A DNA stretch of 64,000 nt from Chryseobacterium limigenitum (GCF_900114875.1 NZ_FPKW01000004.1:186001-250000), one strand, 5' to 3'. Numbered from the stretch's first letter, positions 8,051 to 17,967 are shown. Translations and numbers: made by a program. The notes: generated by a model not told the origin, from the letters alone.

Positions 8051-11000
8051 TTATCTATTTTCTTCAATAAATGAGACTTGACTAAGATTTTGTGTATCGT
8101 CCAAATAAATTATATCCGAGATCTCTAAATTACCTACCCAATCTTTCCTGAAATCACCACCAAATATTAGTTTTTCTCCTAGTGACGACCAGATAATATC
8201 TAAATTATTTTTATTTAGAGCATCAATTAATTCTTTTTTTCTAACTATTAAGCTTGATATAGTGCCGCTGGAGCTGTTTGGGTCAAAACAAATAATTTCA
8301 TTGTTATTATTTACAAAATATCCTTCTTGTTTTCCATATTCAAGGTCTAAAATATCGAACAATAGTTCTGTAGGTTTAAAAAATGAAATACGTTCGGATT
8401 TAGAAAAATCATATTCTTCGGACCAGCTATAATCAATTGCTGTTTTATATATTTTTCCTACATAAGTATGGGGTGGACCGGAACGATATAGATCAGTCCA
8501 AGAATCTGTAAAAAACTTATTTGCTTCAGACCAATAAAATTCCCTACTGAACAACTGATATCTCGTATCAACTTCGGTCAGTCCACTGCCTCGTATCGAC
8601 CTGTTACTAAGGTAATCGATAATTTGTTGCTTTTCATCTTTCTGAACTATATGGCTACTAAGAAAATAATTAAATTTTTTCCGTGGTGTACTATACTCGT
8701 CATCATCTTCAGCTAAAGGGTCAATCCATTCCGGGGAAGATTCAAGTACCAGCCATTCAGTTCCGTCACTATCCGTAATGCTTATAATGTCTTGTAAATT
8801 AGGTATATCTTGCCTATCAAAAATCCACTCTGCGTTTGGAACTTCAGCAATTCTATAATTTACCGGGAACCACCAGAATTTCTTCCCTTTATTCTGAGGA
8901 TTATCTTTCATCACAATAGTTGGATCTATATCTCGAATGTAGGGATACCATGGACCTTCATAGGAAAGTGCTTCAGCATCCTCTGAATAAGAATTTTCGA
9001 AAAATTCATAGTTGTCAGCAATAACAGCTAAAATTTCGTAAAAAGCAATCCATTGATATTTCTTGCCGATACGTTCATTTTTATGATCATGCCGACCGCT
9101 ATTTTCAATATTAACATCAATCGGACCATGCTTATTTACATCGTAACCATATTTCTCAAATATCCATTTAACGGCTAAATTACTCCATTCATTTTCATCG
9201 ACCCTCCAGTTTCTCATTGCACTTTGGAATACATATCTGCCAAAATCACCATAACTTCTGCTTCTTCCATATTCAGTTACCATCGAGTTTAAGATACGGT
9301 TTTGACTTCTGTAATGGTCTTTATAATCTTTATTTCCGTATTCAAATTCATAAAGATCAACTTCTTCATTCTCTGGAAAACTATCAGGCAAGAGACTTTT
9401 ATAAGGTGGTTTAGTTACTTCGATGTCAAAAGCAAATTTATGCCCGCGAAAGGATGCATACTCAATTGTTTCTCTGGCATAATCTCGTAAAAGAATGTCT
9501 GGCGTAACGTTTTCTTCACTAAAGATGTTATCATAAATACATTCTGCTAAATCTTTTAGCGAATTCTTATCTTCTGTTCTGACGGCGCATCCTAAAGCTA
9601 TCGCATAGATTCGTTGTGAAATGTAGGGATCGTTTACATCTTTGAATTTATTTAAAAGCTCTATTAAAACAGGAATTCTATTTTCAAGAAGACATACTAG
9701 AGCTTTTGTGGAAGCGTCGCGAAGAACCCTGTCCGAGCTCGCCAAAAACCAAATGACGGTTTGGCTAAGCAACTTTATGGATTCACTTGAAACGTGATTT
9801 TTCACATCATCATTCCAGGACCAATTAATGATACGCTTTATATGTGATGGCTTGTAATCACTGCCAGGGTATTTACCGTGAATGTATGGAAGCCACATGG
9901 CATCCCGTTTAGCCATCGAAAGTTTCCAAAGACTATTATAAAGATAATCAGCATTAAAATAATTTTTTGGGTTCGCTGAATTTTGCAGAATGATGCCTAG
10001 AAAATAGTTACCATAATGGTTATTACTTGAAGCAACTGTTATTAAATATTCCTTTGTTTGCTCTGTTATAGTGTTTGGCTGACGCCAAATAATACTGTCC
10101 ATAGTTCCGTAAATAACAGAATGAAAATTTTTAGTATGTGGTGCAAGTTCAAAAAGCTCTTTGCCAGTAATTTCAGGAAGTTGGATGCATAATGCTTCGA
10201 CAATTCCACGGTTATCATCAGTACTATCTTCAGTCTTAACTAATTCGAAAAGTTTCCTTGGCTCAAACCTTTTGCCTAATTTTTCGCTAAATTTTTTAAG
10301 ACTTTTGACAAATTTAGAATCATCTAAAAATGCTTTCTTTGGTTTTTCTTTATTAAGAAATTTCTCAATAAAATTTTTAGCTATAAGATGATCACTAAAC
10401 CTTTCATAGGAGATGTAAACACCATCGAAAGATGTTCCATTATTATAGTATAAATTTTTTGTCAAAACACCCTCAGAGATGATATCTTGAAAAAACTGAG
10501 ATTTATTTTTGATCGCAGCGGTAATCTTATGGTTAGTAACAATGTGAAATGCGGTATCAAAGGTTAGATATGAATTATTAGCTTCCATAATCTCTTCTGC
10601 TATTTTTTGCACAATATTTTGTACAACCTTCAGTTCTAATGGAATGTCATATTTTTCGGATAGTTTTTCATTAATAGTTCCTAAGAAAAAATTAATAACT
10701 TCCGATATTCCTTCGTAACCAGGAGGGATTTCCTGTAAACCTTTCTTTTGAAGTCCTTCGCAGAATAATCTTAAAAACAACGGATTTGAAAATTCGGGGT
10801 GAAGTAGAGGAATACTTGGTTCCTTTATATTATAATTCTTAAAATATAACTTTGTTGCATCATATTCGTGATTAGCAAATCCATAATGATCCACTTTTAA
10901 TGCAGATTTACTGCTATAAATAATAGAAGCAATAAGAAGTTTTTCGTAAGAAGATCTCACACTGAAAACTAAGCCTATACGTGGATATTTAGATACCGTG

Positions 11001-12340
11001 TTGATGAAACTATGAATATGATCTTTCCAGACATTCTTTCCTTCACCCTCATTAATAGCATCTATAAAAATCACAAGTCTAGAGTCTGTGGTTTCGGCTT
11101 TTGTGTTAAGTGCGCCTAATAGAATTTCTTTGGTACAATCTATTTGAAGTAGTTTTTTAACTTGTGTCCAAGGATCTTGGGTAGTAGAAAAATGCTGACC
11201 TAACAAAAGCAGAGAATATTGCTTACGCTTCTTTCTTCTATCGGCGATATCAGCTAATAAGTGAGATTTTCCTATTCCAGCTTCTCCTGACAGAATCATA
11301 ACAGGTTTGTTAGCTAATATGAGGGTGGGATGTTCTAGAAAATCAATAGTATCATAGATTGCATCGCTAACTTTATTACAATAACTTACTTGTCTACCAT
11401 ATTTACTTGCCGGGCTTACATATTGTCCTTTTTCTTCTCTTTCGCGTTTGCTCTCATGATCAAGTTGATGAAAAACATATCGAAGATTATTACAGTGATC
11501 CATACATTCAGTTAGCTCCTGAATCATCTTGTCTGTATTGATTGGGGTTGAAGCTGTATAATCAATCGAATTAAAACGCTCTTTTATTGAAATAGATAAA
11601 GCTTCTATTTTTTCTAGAAGCTCTGTCGAATCTTCGTCTTTTTCGATGGATATGACATTCCGTAACGTTTTAGCCAAATTTCTGTAAACGTCAATAATTT
11701 GTTTTTTTAAGTAATTGTCTCTGGCAATACCATCAAAAATCTTAGATATCGGCAGATCTACATGATGTTCGGGAGTATAACGTTTGTCAAGGCTTAATTT
11801 ACTTTCTTCTAACTTATCGTTAAACCACTTATCTGTAAATTCTTCTTTATTGAACCAAAAGTAAAATTTTCCTTGATTTTCCGGTTGACCTAAAAGATTT
11901 AATAGTTCAAAGCTTCCCCAATATTCAAATTCTACTGTACGACCTTGATCACTAGCTATTTTCTTCCACTGAGCTACTTTAGTGTTCCATTTGTCCATGA
12001 AAAAATTTTTATCCGGAATACGAGGATCCGCTCTGTCCAGTGGTACACATATAAAATATTTAACAAGTCTGGGATGTTTGTCCAGTGCGGTGGTAAATGA
12101 TTTTGTTAATTGTGCCCATTGAGCATCATCCATTGATGTAAAATACTTAGCCTGCCAGCCATATTCATCACCATTATTAAGAACCCAGTAGGATTCAACG
12201 CCACCGTCAGGTGCAGCTACTCTAATAAATTTTTTTTGATTAGCAATTTTTTCATTTCGTGCTAATTGACAGACCAGTTCCTCAAAGCCATTTTTCACAT
12301 CTCCACTAAGTGGTCTCAGGTTTAACCATTCTGTATTCAT
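8051..12340 (-). CDS. Avs-like antiphage protein: PD-(D/E)xK nuclease fused to a STAND NTPase
   Basis: A 1429-residue protein inserted as cargo between traD and traE. Residues 1-170 resemble a Mrr/Cap4-type nuclease: FEEL at 19-22, Asp45 in APDGGVES, then Gln63-x-Lys65 in WQAKYF, the D...QxK arrangement. A helical linker follows. The NTPase core has Walker A GEAGIGKS at 352-359 and Walker B LVIFID at 422-427, with an arginine-containing sensor stretch near 455 (VFSVRSS). Residues about 800-1000 look like helical HEAT/TPR-type repeats, and the C-terminal 400 are a large folded sensor-like region. Nuclease-STAND-sensor architecture is that of Avs (AVAST) proteins, which bind phage terminase or portal and then cut DNA. 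I cannot assign the Avs subtype or target. Its own promoter probably lies in 12341-12526. Confidence 0.8.
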   Translation of the reverse strand: MNTEWLNLRPLSGDVKNGFEELVCQLARNEKIANQKKFIRVAAPDGGVESYWVLNNGDEYGWQAKYFTSMDDAQWAQLTKSFTTALDKHPRLVKYFICVPLDRADPRIPDKNFFMDKWNTKVAQWKKIASDQGRTVEFEYWGSFELLNLLGQPENQGKFYFWFNKEEFTDKWFNDKLEESKLSLDKRYTPEHHVDLPISKIFDGIARDNYLKKQIIDVYRNLAKTLRNVISIEKDEDSTELLEKIEALSISIKERFNSIDYTASTPINTDKMIQELTECMDHCNNLRYVFHQLDHESKREREEKGQYVSPASKYGRQVSYCNKVSDAIYDTIDFLEHPTLILANKPVMILSGEAGIGKSHLLADIADRRKKRKQYSLLLLGQHFSTTQDPWTQVKKLLQIDCTKEILLGALNTKAETTDSRLVIFIDAINEGEGKNVWKDHIHSFINTVSKYPRIGLVFSVRSSYEKLLIASIIYSSKSALKVDHYGFANHEYDATKLYFKNYNIKEPSIPLLHPEFSNPLFLRLFCEGLQKKGLQEIPPGYEGISEVINFFLGTINEKLSEKYDIPLELKVVQNIVQKIAEEIMEANNSYLTFDTAFHIVTNHKITAAIKNKSQFFQDIISEGVLTKNLYYNNGTSFDGVYISYERFSDHLIAKNFIEKFLNKEKPKKAFLDDSKFVKSLKKFSEKLGKRFEPRKLFELVKTEDSTDDNRGIVEALCIQLPEITGKELFELAPHTKNFHSVIYGTMDSIIWRQPNTITEQTKEYLITVASSNNHYGNYFLGIILQNSANPKNYFNADYLYNSLWKLSMAKRDAMWLPYIHGKYPGSDYKPSHIKRIINWSWNDDVKNHVSSESIKLLSQTVIWFLASSDRVLRDASTKALVCLLENRIPVLIELLNKFKDVNDPYISQRIYAIALGCAVRTEDKNSLKDLAECIYDNIFSEENVTPDILLRDYARETIEYASFRGHKFAFDIEVTKPPYKSLLPDSFPENEEVDLYEFEYGNKDYKDHYRSQNRILNSMVTEYGRSRSYGDFGRYVFQSAMRNWRVDENEWSNLAVKWIFEKYGYDVNKHGPIDVNIENSGRHDHKNERIGKKYQWIAFYEILAVIADNYEFFENSYSEDAEALSYEGPWYPYIRDIDPTIVMKDNPQNKGKKFWWFPVNYRIAEVPNAEWIFDRQDIPNLQDIISITDSDGTEWLVLESSPEWIDPLAEDDDEYSTPRKKFNYFLSSHIVQKDEKQQIIDYLSNRSIRGSGLTEVDTRYQLFSREFYWSEANKFFTDSWTDLYRSGPPHTYVGKIYKTAIDYSWSEEYDFSKSERISFFKPTELLFDILDLEYGKQEGYFVNNNNEIICFDPNSSSGTISSLIVRKKELIDALNKNNLDIIWSSLGEKLIFGGDFRKDWVGNLEISDIIYLDDTQNLSQVSFIEENR

Positions 12341-12526
12341 TGATATTGTTTTGTGACATAAAAATAAGTATTAAATATTACCCCTACTAGATTTTTTATT
12401 GATTGCGAAGTCTATCAAGGTAAAACTATTCCAAACGAGGTCATCTCTGTTTTTAGCAATTATTAGTCTACATCTTTGATTCAAGATCCTACGAAAGGAT
12501 GATGTTTAATTAAAAAATATAATAAA
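12341..12526. promoter_or_regulatory. Divergent promoter region between the Avs-like gene and traE
   Basis: The two genes point away from each other across 186 A+T-rich bases, so both promoters should lie here. For traE, CATCTTTG at 12471-12478 is one base off the Bacteroidota -7 consensus TAnnTTTG and ends 49 bases before the start codon; no clear TTTG -33 box precedes it. For the leftward gene no good consensus promoter is seen. The insertion therefore separates the traE-traQ block from the traA promoter, so this promoter may now drive it. Confidence 0.45.
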
Positions 12527-12832
12527 ATGGAAAAACAGAGAAAAAAACTACTGCTATTAGGTCTGACCTTTTTAGCATTTACGAGTGCCTTTGCCCAAGG
12601 CAATGGTACCGCAGGAATCAATGAGGCAACCCAAATGGTCACCTCATATTTTGAACCCGCCACCCAGCTGATCTATGCGATCGGAGCAGTCGTTGGGCTG
12701 ATAGGTGGGGTCAAGGTCTACAATAAGTTCAGCAGTGGTGACCCCGACACCAGTAAGACCGCTGCAAGCTGGTTCGGAGCGTGTATTTTCCTGATCGTGG
12801 CAGCAACGATCCTTCGTTCATTCTTCCTTTAA
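12527..12832 (+). CDS. traE: Conjugative transposon protein TraE (DUF4134)
   Basis: A 101-residue membrane protein. Residues 8-24 form a signal-like segment ending in 'FAQG', a probable signal peptidase site. Two further hydrophobic helices follow (about 47-64 and 80-98), with the conserved 'GAVVGLIGGVKVYNKF' and 'SGDPDTSKTAASWFGAC' stretches between. Small proteins of this shape at the head of the tra block are thought to be VirB2/VirB3-like, pilin or pilus-base components; that is family inference. It starts the rightward traE-traQ operon, two bases before traF. Confidence 0.93.
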   Translation: MEKQRKKLLLLGLTFLAFTSAFAQGNGTAGINEATQMVTSYFEPATQLIYAIGAVVGLIGGVKVYNKFSSGDPDTSKTAASWFGACIFLIVAATILRSFFL

Positions 12833-12833
12833 A

Positions 12834-13175
12834 ATGATGACTATGAATACCTATCATATCAACAAAGGCATCGGAAGGACGGTCGAGTTCAAAGGATTAA
12901 AAGCACAGTACCTGTTCATTTTTGCAGGGGGATTATTGGGAATACTCGTATTCGTTATGATTATGTATATGGCTGGCGTCAATACCTATCTCTGCCTTAC
13001 GATTGGCGGAGCAAGTAGTGCCATACTAATCTGGCAGACCTTCTCGCTGAATGGAAAATACGGCGAGCACGGCTTGATGAAATTAGGCGCTAAAAAAAAG
13101 CATCCCAAATACATCATCAGTCGAAAATGCATCTATCGCTACCTGAAAATTAACCGTCAAAAAGTTTCTGCATGA
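12834..13175 (+). CDS. traF: Conjugative transposon protein TraF (DUF4133)
   Basis: A 113-residue inner-membrane protein with two hydrophobic helices (around 27-48 and 52-70) and a basic tail. The 'YHINKGIGRTVEFKGLKAQYL' opening (split: YHINKGIGR, FKGLKAQYL) is the TraF/DUF4133 signature. Three in-frame ATGs occur at 12834, 12837 and 12843; the last gives MNTYHINKG, the common start in the family, so the true protein may be three residues shorter. The TraF/TraG pair mirrors VirB3/VirB4 of other type IV systems. Its stop overlaps the traG start (ATGA), a translational coupling sign. Confidence 0.92.
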   Translation: MMTMNTYHINKGIGRTVEFKGLKAQYLFIFAGGLLGILVFVMIMYMAGVNTYLCLTIGGASSAILIWQTFSLNGKYGEHGLMKLGAKKKHPKYIISRKCIYRYLKINRQKVSA

Positions 13176-15679
13176 GAAATACCTCCAAAGCCGCAACCCT
13201 GGAGAGTAAATTTCCACTGCTTGCGATAGAAAAAGAATGTATTATTTCAAAAGATGCGGATGTCACGGTTTGTTTCAAGGTCAGACTTCCAGAACTATTT
13301 ACAGTGGCATCGGCAGAATATGAAGCGATGCATTCAGCTTGGTTTAAGGCCATCAAGACTCTGCCTGATTTTACGGTCGTCCACAAACAGGACTGGTTTA
13401 TCAAAGAAAACTACAATCCTGATCTGTCCAGAGAAGACCAGAGCTTTTTGTCAAAATCCTTTGAAAGACATTTCAATGAGAGACCTTTTTTAAACCATTA
13501 CTGTTACCTGTTCATCACGAAAACCAGTAAAGAACGAATGCGGATGCAGAGCAACTTTTCGTCCCTGTGCAAAGGAAAACTGATCCCAAAGGAGATCAAA
13601 GACAAAGAAGTGATCAGCCGCTTTATGGAAGCTGTCGACCAGTTTGAAAGAATTATGAATGACAGCGGTTATATTCATCTGGAACGGATGACTGAAGATG
13701 AAATCTCCGGAACCGAAAGCCAGTCAGGAATATTGGAGCAGTACCTGACCCTGTCAAGAGAAGCCAATCCATCGCTACAAGATATCAAACTAGGATCGGA
13801 AGAAATGCGCATCGGCAACAATCGGATCAGTATGCATACCTTATCGGATACGGATGATCTGCCAGGTACGGTCTCATCACACAGCCGATACGAAAAACTG
13901 AGTACCGACAGAAGTGACTGCCTGCTTTCATTTGCTTCTCCCGTTGGACTTCTGTTGAGCTGCAATCACATTTACAATCAATATCTATTCATTGATAACA
14001 GCGATGAAAACTTGACCAAGTTTGAAAAGTCCGCCAGAAACATGCATTCACTGGCAAGATACAGCAGGGCGAATCAGATCAACAAGGAATGGATCGAGAA
14101 ATACCTCAACGAAGCGCACTCTTACGGTCTTCAATCCATCCGTGCCCATTTCAATATAATGTCGTGGTCGGACAATCCTTCTGAACTCAAACAACTTAAA
14201 AATGATACAGGCAGTGCTTTAGCCTTGATGGAATGCAAACCACGCCACAATACGACGGACACAGCAACCCTGTATTGGGCAGGGATTCCTGGAAATGCCG
14301 GTGACTTTCCAAGCGAGGAGAGCTTTTACACATTCATTGAACCGGCCTTGTGTTTCTTCACGGAGGAAACCAATTATCAGGATTCACCTTCACCCTTCGG
14401 GATCAAGATGGCTGACCGTCTGACCGGAAAACCCATACATCTGGATATTTCCGATCTCCCGATGAAGCAGGGGATCATTACCAATCGGAACAAATTTATT
14501 TTGGGACCTTCAGGAAGCGGTAAATCTTTTTTCACTAACCACATGGTGAGACAGTACTATGAGCAGGGTGCGCACGTACTGCTAGTCGATACCGGAAATT
14601 CTTACCAAGGATTGTGTGAGCTCATCAAGGGCAAGACAAAAGGGGAGGACGGCGTGTATTTTACCTATACAGAAGACAATCCGATCGCCTTCAATCCATT
14701 CTATACCGATGACGGTGTCTTTGATATTGAAAAAAGAGAAAGCATCAAGACCCTGATCCTCACACTATGGAAAAGGGATGATGAACCACCAAGCCGTTCA
14801 GAGGAAGTGGCCTTGTCCAATGCCGTGAGCGGCTATATTGAACAGATCAAACACAGTGGTAAATTTCCTTCATTCAACGGATTCTATGAGTACGTGAAAG
14901 ATGACTATCAGAAAGTTCTGGAACAAAAGAAGGTCAGGGAAAAAGATTTTGATATTGCCAACTTTCTCAATGTGCTGGAGCCTTATTACAAAGGAGGGGA
15001 ATACGACTACCTCTTGAATTCAGAAAAGCAGCTTGACCTTTTGTCCAAAAGATTCATCGTGTTTGAGATCGATGCCATCAAAGACCACAAGATCCTGTTC
15101 CCTATCGTGACCATCATCATAATGGAGGTCTTCATCAACAAGATGCGAAGGCTCAAGGGCATCAGAAAACTGATCCTCATTGAGGAAGCATGGAAAGCCA
15201 TTGCCAAAGAAGGGATGGCAGAGTACATCAAATACCTGTTCAAGACGGTCAGGAAGTTTTTCGGGGAAGCCATAGTGGTGACCCAGGAAGTGGATGACAT
15301 CATCCAGTCGCCGATCGTCAAAGAAAGCATTATCAATAATTCAGACTGCAAGATCCTATTGGATCAGCGCAAGTATATGAACAAGTTCGATGATATCCAG
15401 GCAATGTTGGGATTGACTGACAAAGAGAAATCTCAGGTGCTTTCGATCAATATGAACAACGATCCGAAAAGACTCTACAAGGAAGTCTGGATCGGATTGG
15501 GCGGAACGCACTCTGCCGTCTATGCCACTGAAGTTTCCACCGAAGAATATCTGGCATACACTACTGAAGAGACAGAGAAGATGGAGGTGATGAATCTCGC
15601 CTCTGAACTTGACGGCAATGTAGAGCATGCCATTAAGAGGATCTCTCTTAGGAGAATCAAATCTAGCAAAGACAATTAA
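13172..15679 (+). CDS. traG: Conjugation ATPase TraG (VirB4-like)
   Basis: This 835-residue ATPase is expected to power assembly of the mating channel at the inner membrane. The Walker A motif GPSGSGKS is at residues 445-452, followed by 'HVLLVDTGNSYQGL'. Walker B is seen as 'LILIEEAWKAIA' with the conserved 'YIKYLFKTVRKFFGEAIVVTQEVDDI' region (split: YIKYLFKTVRKF, AIVVTQEVDDI) near residues 690-715, typical of VirB4/TraG. The N-terminal 400 residues are the family's non-ATPase domain. Length agrees with Bacteroidota TraG. The start overlaps the end of traF by four bases; traI begins 25 bases downstream. Confidence 0.95.
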   Translation: MRNTSKAATLESKFPLLAIEKECIISKDADVTVCFKVRLPELFTVASAEYEAMHSAWFKAIKTLPDFTVVHKQDWFIKENYNPDLSREDQSFLSKSFERHFNERPFLNHYCYLFITKTSKERMRMQSNFSSLCKGKLIPKEIKDKEVISRFMEAVDQFERIMNDSGYIHLERMTEDEISGTESQSGILEQYLTLSREANPSLQDIKLGSEEMRIGNNRISMHTLSDTDDLPGTVSSHSRYEKLSTDRSDCLLSFASPVGLLLSCNHIYNQYLFIDNSDENLTKFEKSARNMHSLARYSRANQINKEWIEKYLNEAHSYGLQSIRAHFNIMSWSDNPSELKQLKNDTGSALALMECKPRHNTTDTATLYWAGIPGNAGDFPSEESFYTFIEPALCFFTEETNYQDSPSPFGIKMADRLTGKPIHLDISDLPMKQGIITNRNKFILGPSGSGKSFFTNHMVRQYYEQGAHVLLVDTGNSYQGLCELIKGKTKGEDGVYFTYTEDNPIAFNPFYTDDGVFDIEKRESIKTLILTLWKRDDEPPSRSEEVALSNAVSGYIEQIKHSGKFPSFNGFYEYVKDDYQKVLEQKKVREKDFDIANFLNVLEPYYKGGEYDYLLNSEKQLDLLSKRFIVFEIDAIKDHKILFPIVTIIIMEVFINKMRRLKGIRKLILIEEAWKAIAKEGMAEYIKYLFKTVRKFFGEAIVVTQEVDDIIQSPIVKESIINNSDCKILLDQRKYMNKFDDIQAMLGLTDKEKSQVLSINMNNDPKRLYKEVWIGLGGTHSAVYATEVSTEEYLAYTTEETEKMEVMNLASELDGNVEHAIKRISLRRIKSSKDN

Positions 15680-15704
15680 TTCAATCATTTAAAATTTTAC
15701 AACA

Positions 15705-16337
15705 ATGAAAAATTTCATCATCAAAACAGCAATGGTAGCCATTCTTGCTACCGCAACTTTTGCGAAGGCGCAATTCGTAGTGACCGATCCTGCTAACCTG
15801 GCGTCGGGCATTTTAAACTCTGCCAATGAAATTGTGCAGACCTCATCAACGGTTTCCAATGTCGTTAAAAATTTCAACGAAGTAAAGAAGGTCTATGAAC
15901 AGGGAAAGGAATATTATGACAAACTGAAAGCCATCAACAATCTGGTCAAAGATGCCAGGAAAGTGCAGCAGACAGTGCTGATGGTCGGCGACGTATCAGA
16001 AATTTACGTTACCAATTTCAGTAAGATGCTCAACGATCCCAACTTCAACGCGCAGGAACTGACGGCGATCGCCAACGGCTATTCGGCGTTGCTTACGGAA
16101 AGTACAGAACTGCTGAAAGAACTGAAGGAGATCATCACGGCCAATGGACTTTCTTTAAATGACAAAGAAAGAATGGATGTGATCGACCGTGTATATAAGG
16201 AGGTCAAAGAGTATCATAATCTTGTCAGATACTACACGAACAAGAATATTTCTGTAAGCTACTTAAGAGCAAAAAAACAGAACAATATCCAAAGAGTGTT
16301 GAATCTATATGGTACTGCAAACCAAAAATACTGGTAA
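15705..16337 (+). CDS. traI: Conjugative transposon protein TraI (DUF4141)
   Basis: A 210-residue exported protein with a cleavable-looking signal peptide (residues 1-22, 'MVAILATATFAKAQF', cleavage after AKA or AQ). The rest is almost wholly helical with heptad-like stretches ('NVVKNFNEVKKVYEQGKEYYDKLK', here noted as residues 55-78) and a conserved C-terminus 'NIQRVLNLYGTANQKYW'. This fits TraI/DUF4141, which resembles VirB5-like periplasmic components in position and form. No TraH is present between traG and traI, which is common in Flavobacteriia elements. It is separated from traJ by one base when the downstream ATG is used. Confidence 0.9.
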   Translation: MKNFIIKTAMVAILATATFAKAQFVVTDPANLASGILNSANEIVQTSSTVSNVVKNFNEVKKVYEQGKEYYDKLKAINNLVKDARKVQQTVLMVGDVSEIYVTNFSKMLNDPNFNAQELTAIANGYSALLTESTELLKELKEIITANGLSLNDKERMDVIDRVYKEVKEYHNLVRYYTNKNISVSYLRAKKQNNIQRVLNLYGTANQKYW

Positions 16338-16338
16338 G

Positions 16339-17331
16339 ATGGGACCGAGTAATTTACACGAAGTACTTCGTTCGGTCTATGATGAAATGATGCCGTTATG
16401 TGCAGACATGGCGGCTGTTGCAAAGGGCGTAGCAGGATTGGGTGCATTGTTCTATGTGGCCATCAAGGTATGGCAATCACTGAGCCGTGCCGAACCGATC
16501 GACCTTTTTCCGATGCTGAGACCCTTTGCTATCGGTATCTGTATTATGTTTTTCTCGACATTGGTACTGGGCAGTATCAATGGCGTGCTGAGCCCGATCG
16601 TTCAGGGAAGTCATTCGATGCTGGAGGATCAGGTTCTGGATCTGAACGACCTCCAGCATAAAAAAGATCTTCTGGAGCGGGAAGCCATGCTCAGAAATCC
16701 CGAAATGGCCTATCTGATATCGGATGAGGAATTCGATAAAAAGTTGGAAGAGCTGGGATGGTCCCCATCAGACCTGGTGACGATGTCCGGGATGTACATT
16801 GAAAGAGAAATGTTCGATATCAAGAAACAGATCAGGGATGGATTCCGCGAGTTTCTGGAGATCCTGTTTCAGTCAGCAGCTTTGGTCATTGATACGATCA
16901 GGACCTTTTTTCTCATCGTACTGTCCATATTGGGACCTATCGCCTTTGCCATTTCAGTATGGGATGGTTTTCAGAGTACACTGACCCAATGGCTCACCAG
17001 ATACATCAGTGTCTATCTGTGGTTACCAGTTGCGGATATTTTCAGTTCGATCTTAGCCAAGATACAATCGCTCATTTTGGAACGGGATATTGAGATGCTG
17101 GCAGATCCGAACTTCATTCCTGATACTTCTAACACGGTTTACATCATCTATATGATCATCGGGATCATCGGATATTTTACGGTTCCAACCGTTACCGGAT
17201 GGGTCATTCAAGCAGGAGGCGCCGGTAACTTTATGCGCAATGTCAACCAGACCGCCACAAAATCAGGAAATATTGCGGGAGCAGCAGCAGGCAGTGCAAC
17301 AGGTAATATCTCAGGCAGATTATTAAAATAA
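16339..17331 (+). CDS. traJ: Conjugative transposon membrane protein TraJ
   Basis: A polytopic inner-membrane protein of 330 residues, VirB6-like in role. I chose the ATG at 16339, one base after the traI stop, giving MGPSNLHEVLRSVYDEMMPL, the usual TraJ start; an upstream ATG at 16309 would overlap traI and add ten unlikely residues. Hydrophobic helices are evident near residues 28-50, 62-85, 185-215, 225-245 and 270-300, with a Gly/Ala-rich tail ('GNIAGAAAGSATGNISG'). It lies inside the tra operon, 12 bases before traK. Confidence 0.93.
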   Translation: MGPSNLHEVLRSVYDEMMPLCADMAAVAKGVAGLGALFYVAIKVWQSLSRAEPIDLFPMLRPFAIGICIMFFSTLVLGSINGVLSPIVQGSHSMLEDQVLDLNDLQHKKDLLEREAMLRNPEMAYLISDEEFDKKLEELGWSPSDLVTMSGMYIEREMFDIKKQIRDGFREFLEILFQSAALVIDTIRTFFLIVLSILGPIAFAISVWDGFQSTLTQWLTRYISVYLWLPVADIFSSILAKIQSLILERDIEMLADPNFIPDTSNTVYIIYMIIGIIGYFTVPTVTGWVIQAGGAGNFMRNVNQTATKSGNIAGAAAGSATGNISGRLLK

Positions 17332-17343
17332 AAATACGATCCA

Positions 17344-17967
17344 ATGGAATTTAAAACTTTAAGAAATATAGAGAGCAGTTTCAAGCAGATCCGCTTATTT
17401 ACATTCGTTTTTGCGGTGCTCTGTTTTGCCGTGGTAGGCGTGGTCGTTTTTAAGTCCTATCAGTTTGCAGAAGAACAGCGACAGAAGATCTACGTACTGG
17501 ATAACGGCAAATCGCTGATGGTGGCTCTGTCACAGGATATGTCGATCAACAGGCCTGTAGAGGCCAGGGAGCATGTAAGGCGTTTTCACGAGTTGTTCTT
17601 TACAGTGGCGCCGGATAAAAATGCCATTGAAAGCAATGTTAAAAGAGCTTTCAATCTGGCAGACAAGTCTGCATTCGATTACTACAAAGACCTGCAGGAG
17701 AAAGGATATTACAACCGGATCATCTCAGGGAATATCCAGCAGAGGATAGAGGTTGACAGTGTTGTGGCAGATTTCAATAACTATCCTTACACCGTAAAGA
17801 CCTTTGCAAGGCAGTACATTATCCGATCCAGCAATCTGACGATACGAAGTCTGATCACCAATTGTTCGCTAGTGAACTCCGTGCGGTCAGACAGCAATCC
17901 CCAGGGATTTACGATTGAAAAATTCAATGTGCTTGAAAATAAAGATGTTGAAACTGTTGAACGTTAA
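17344..17967 (+). CDS. traK: Conjugative transposon protein TraK (VirB8-like)
   Basis: A 207-residue bitopic protein: a short cytoplasmic start, one hydrophobic helix at about 19-40 ('LFTFVFAVLCFAVVGVVVF'), then a periplasmic domain. 'ALSQDMSINRPVEAREHVRRFHELFF' (residues 60-85, quoted in part: INRPVEAREHVRRFH) is the hallmark region of Bacteroidota TraK. This layout corresponds to VirB8, which nucleates the channel. It is followed by traL after 11 bases. Confidence 0.93.
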   Translation: MEFKTLRNIESSFKQIRLFTFVFAVLCFAVVGVVVFKSYQFAEEQRQKIYVLDNGKSLMVALSQDMSINRPVEAREHVRRFHELFFTVAPDKNAIESNVKRAFNLADKSAFDYYKDLQEKGYYNRIISGNIQQRIEVDSVVADFNNYPYTVKTFARQYIIRSSNLTIRSLITNCSLVNSVRSDSNPQGFTIEKFNVLENKDVETVER

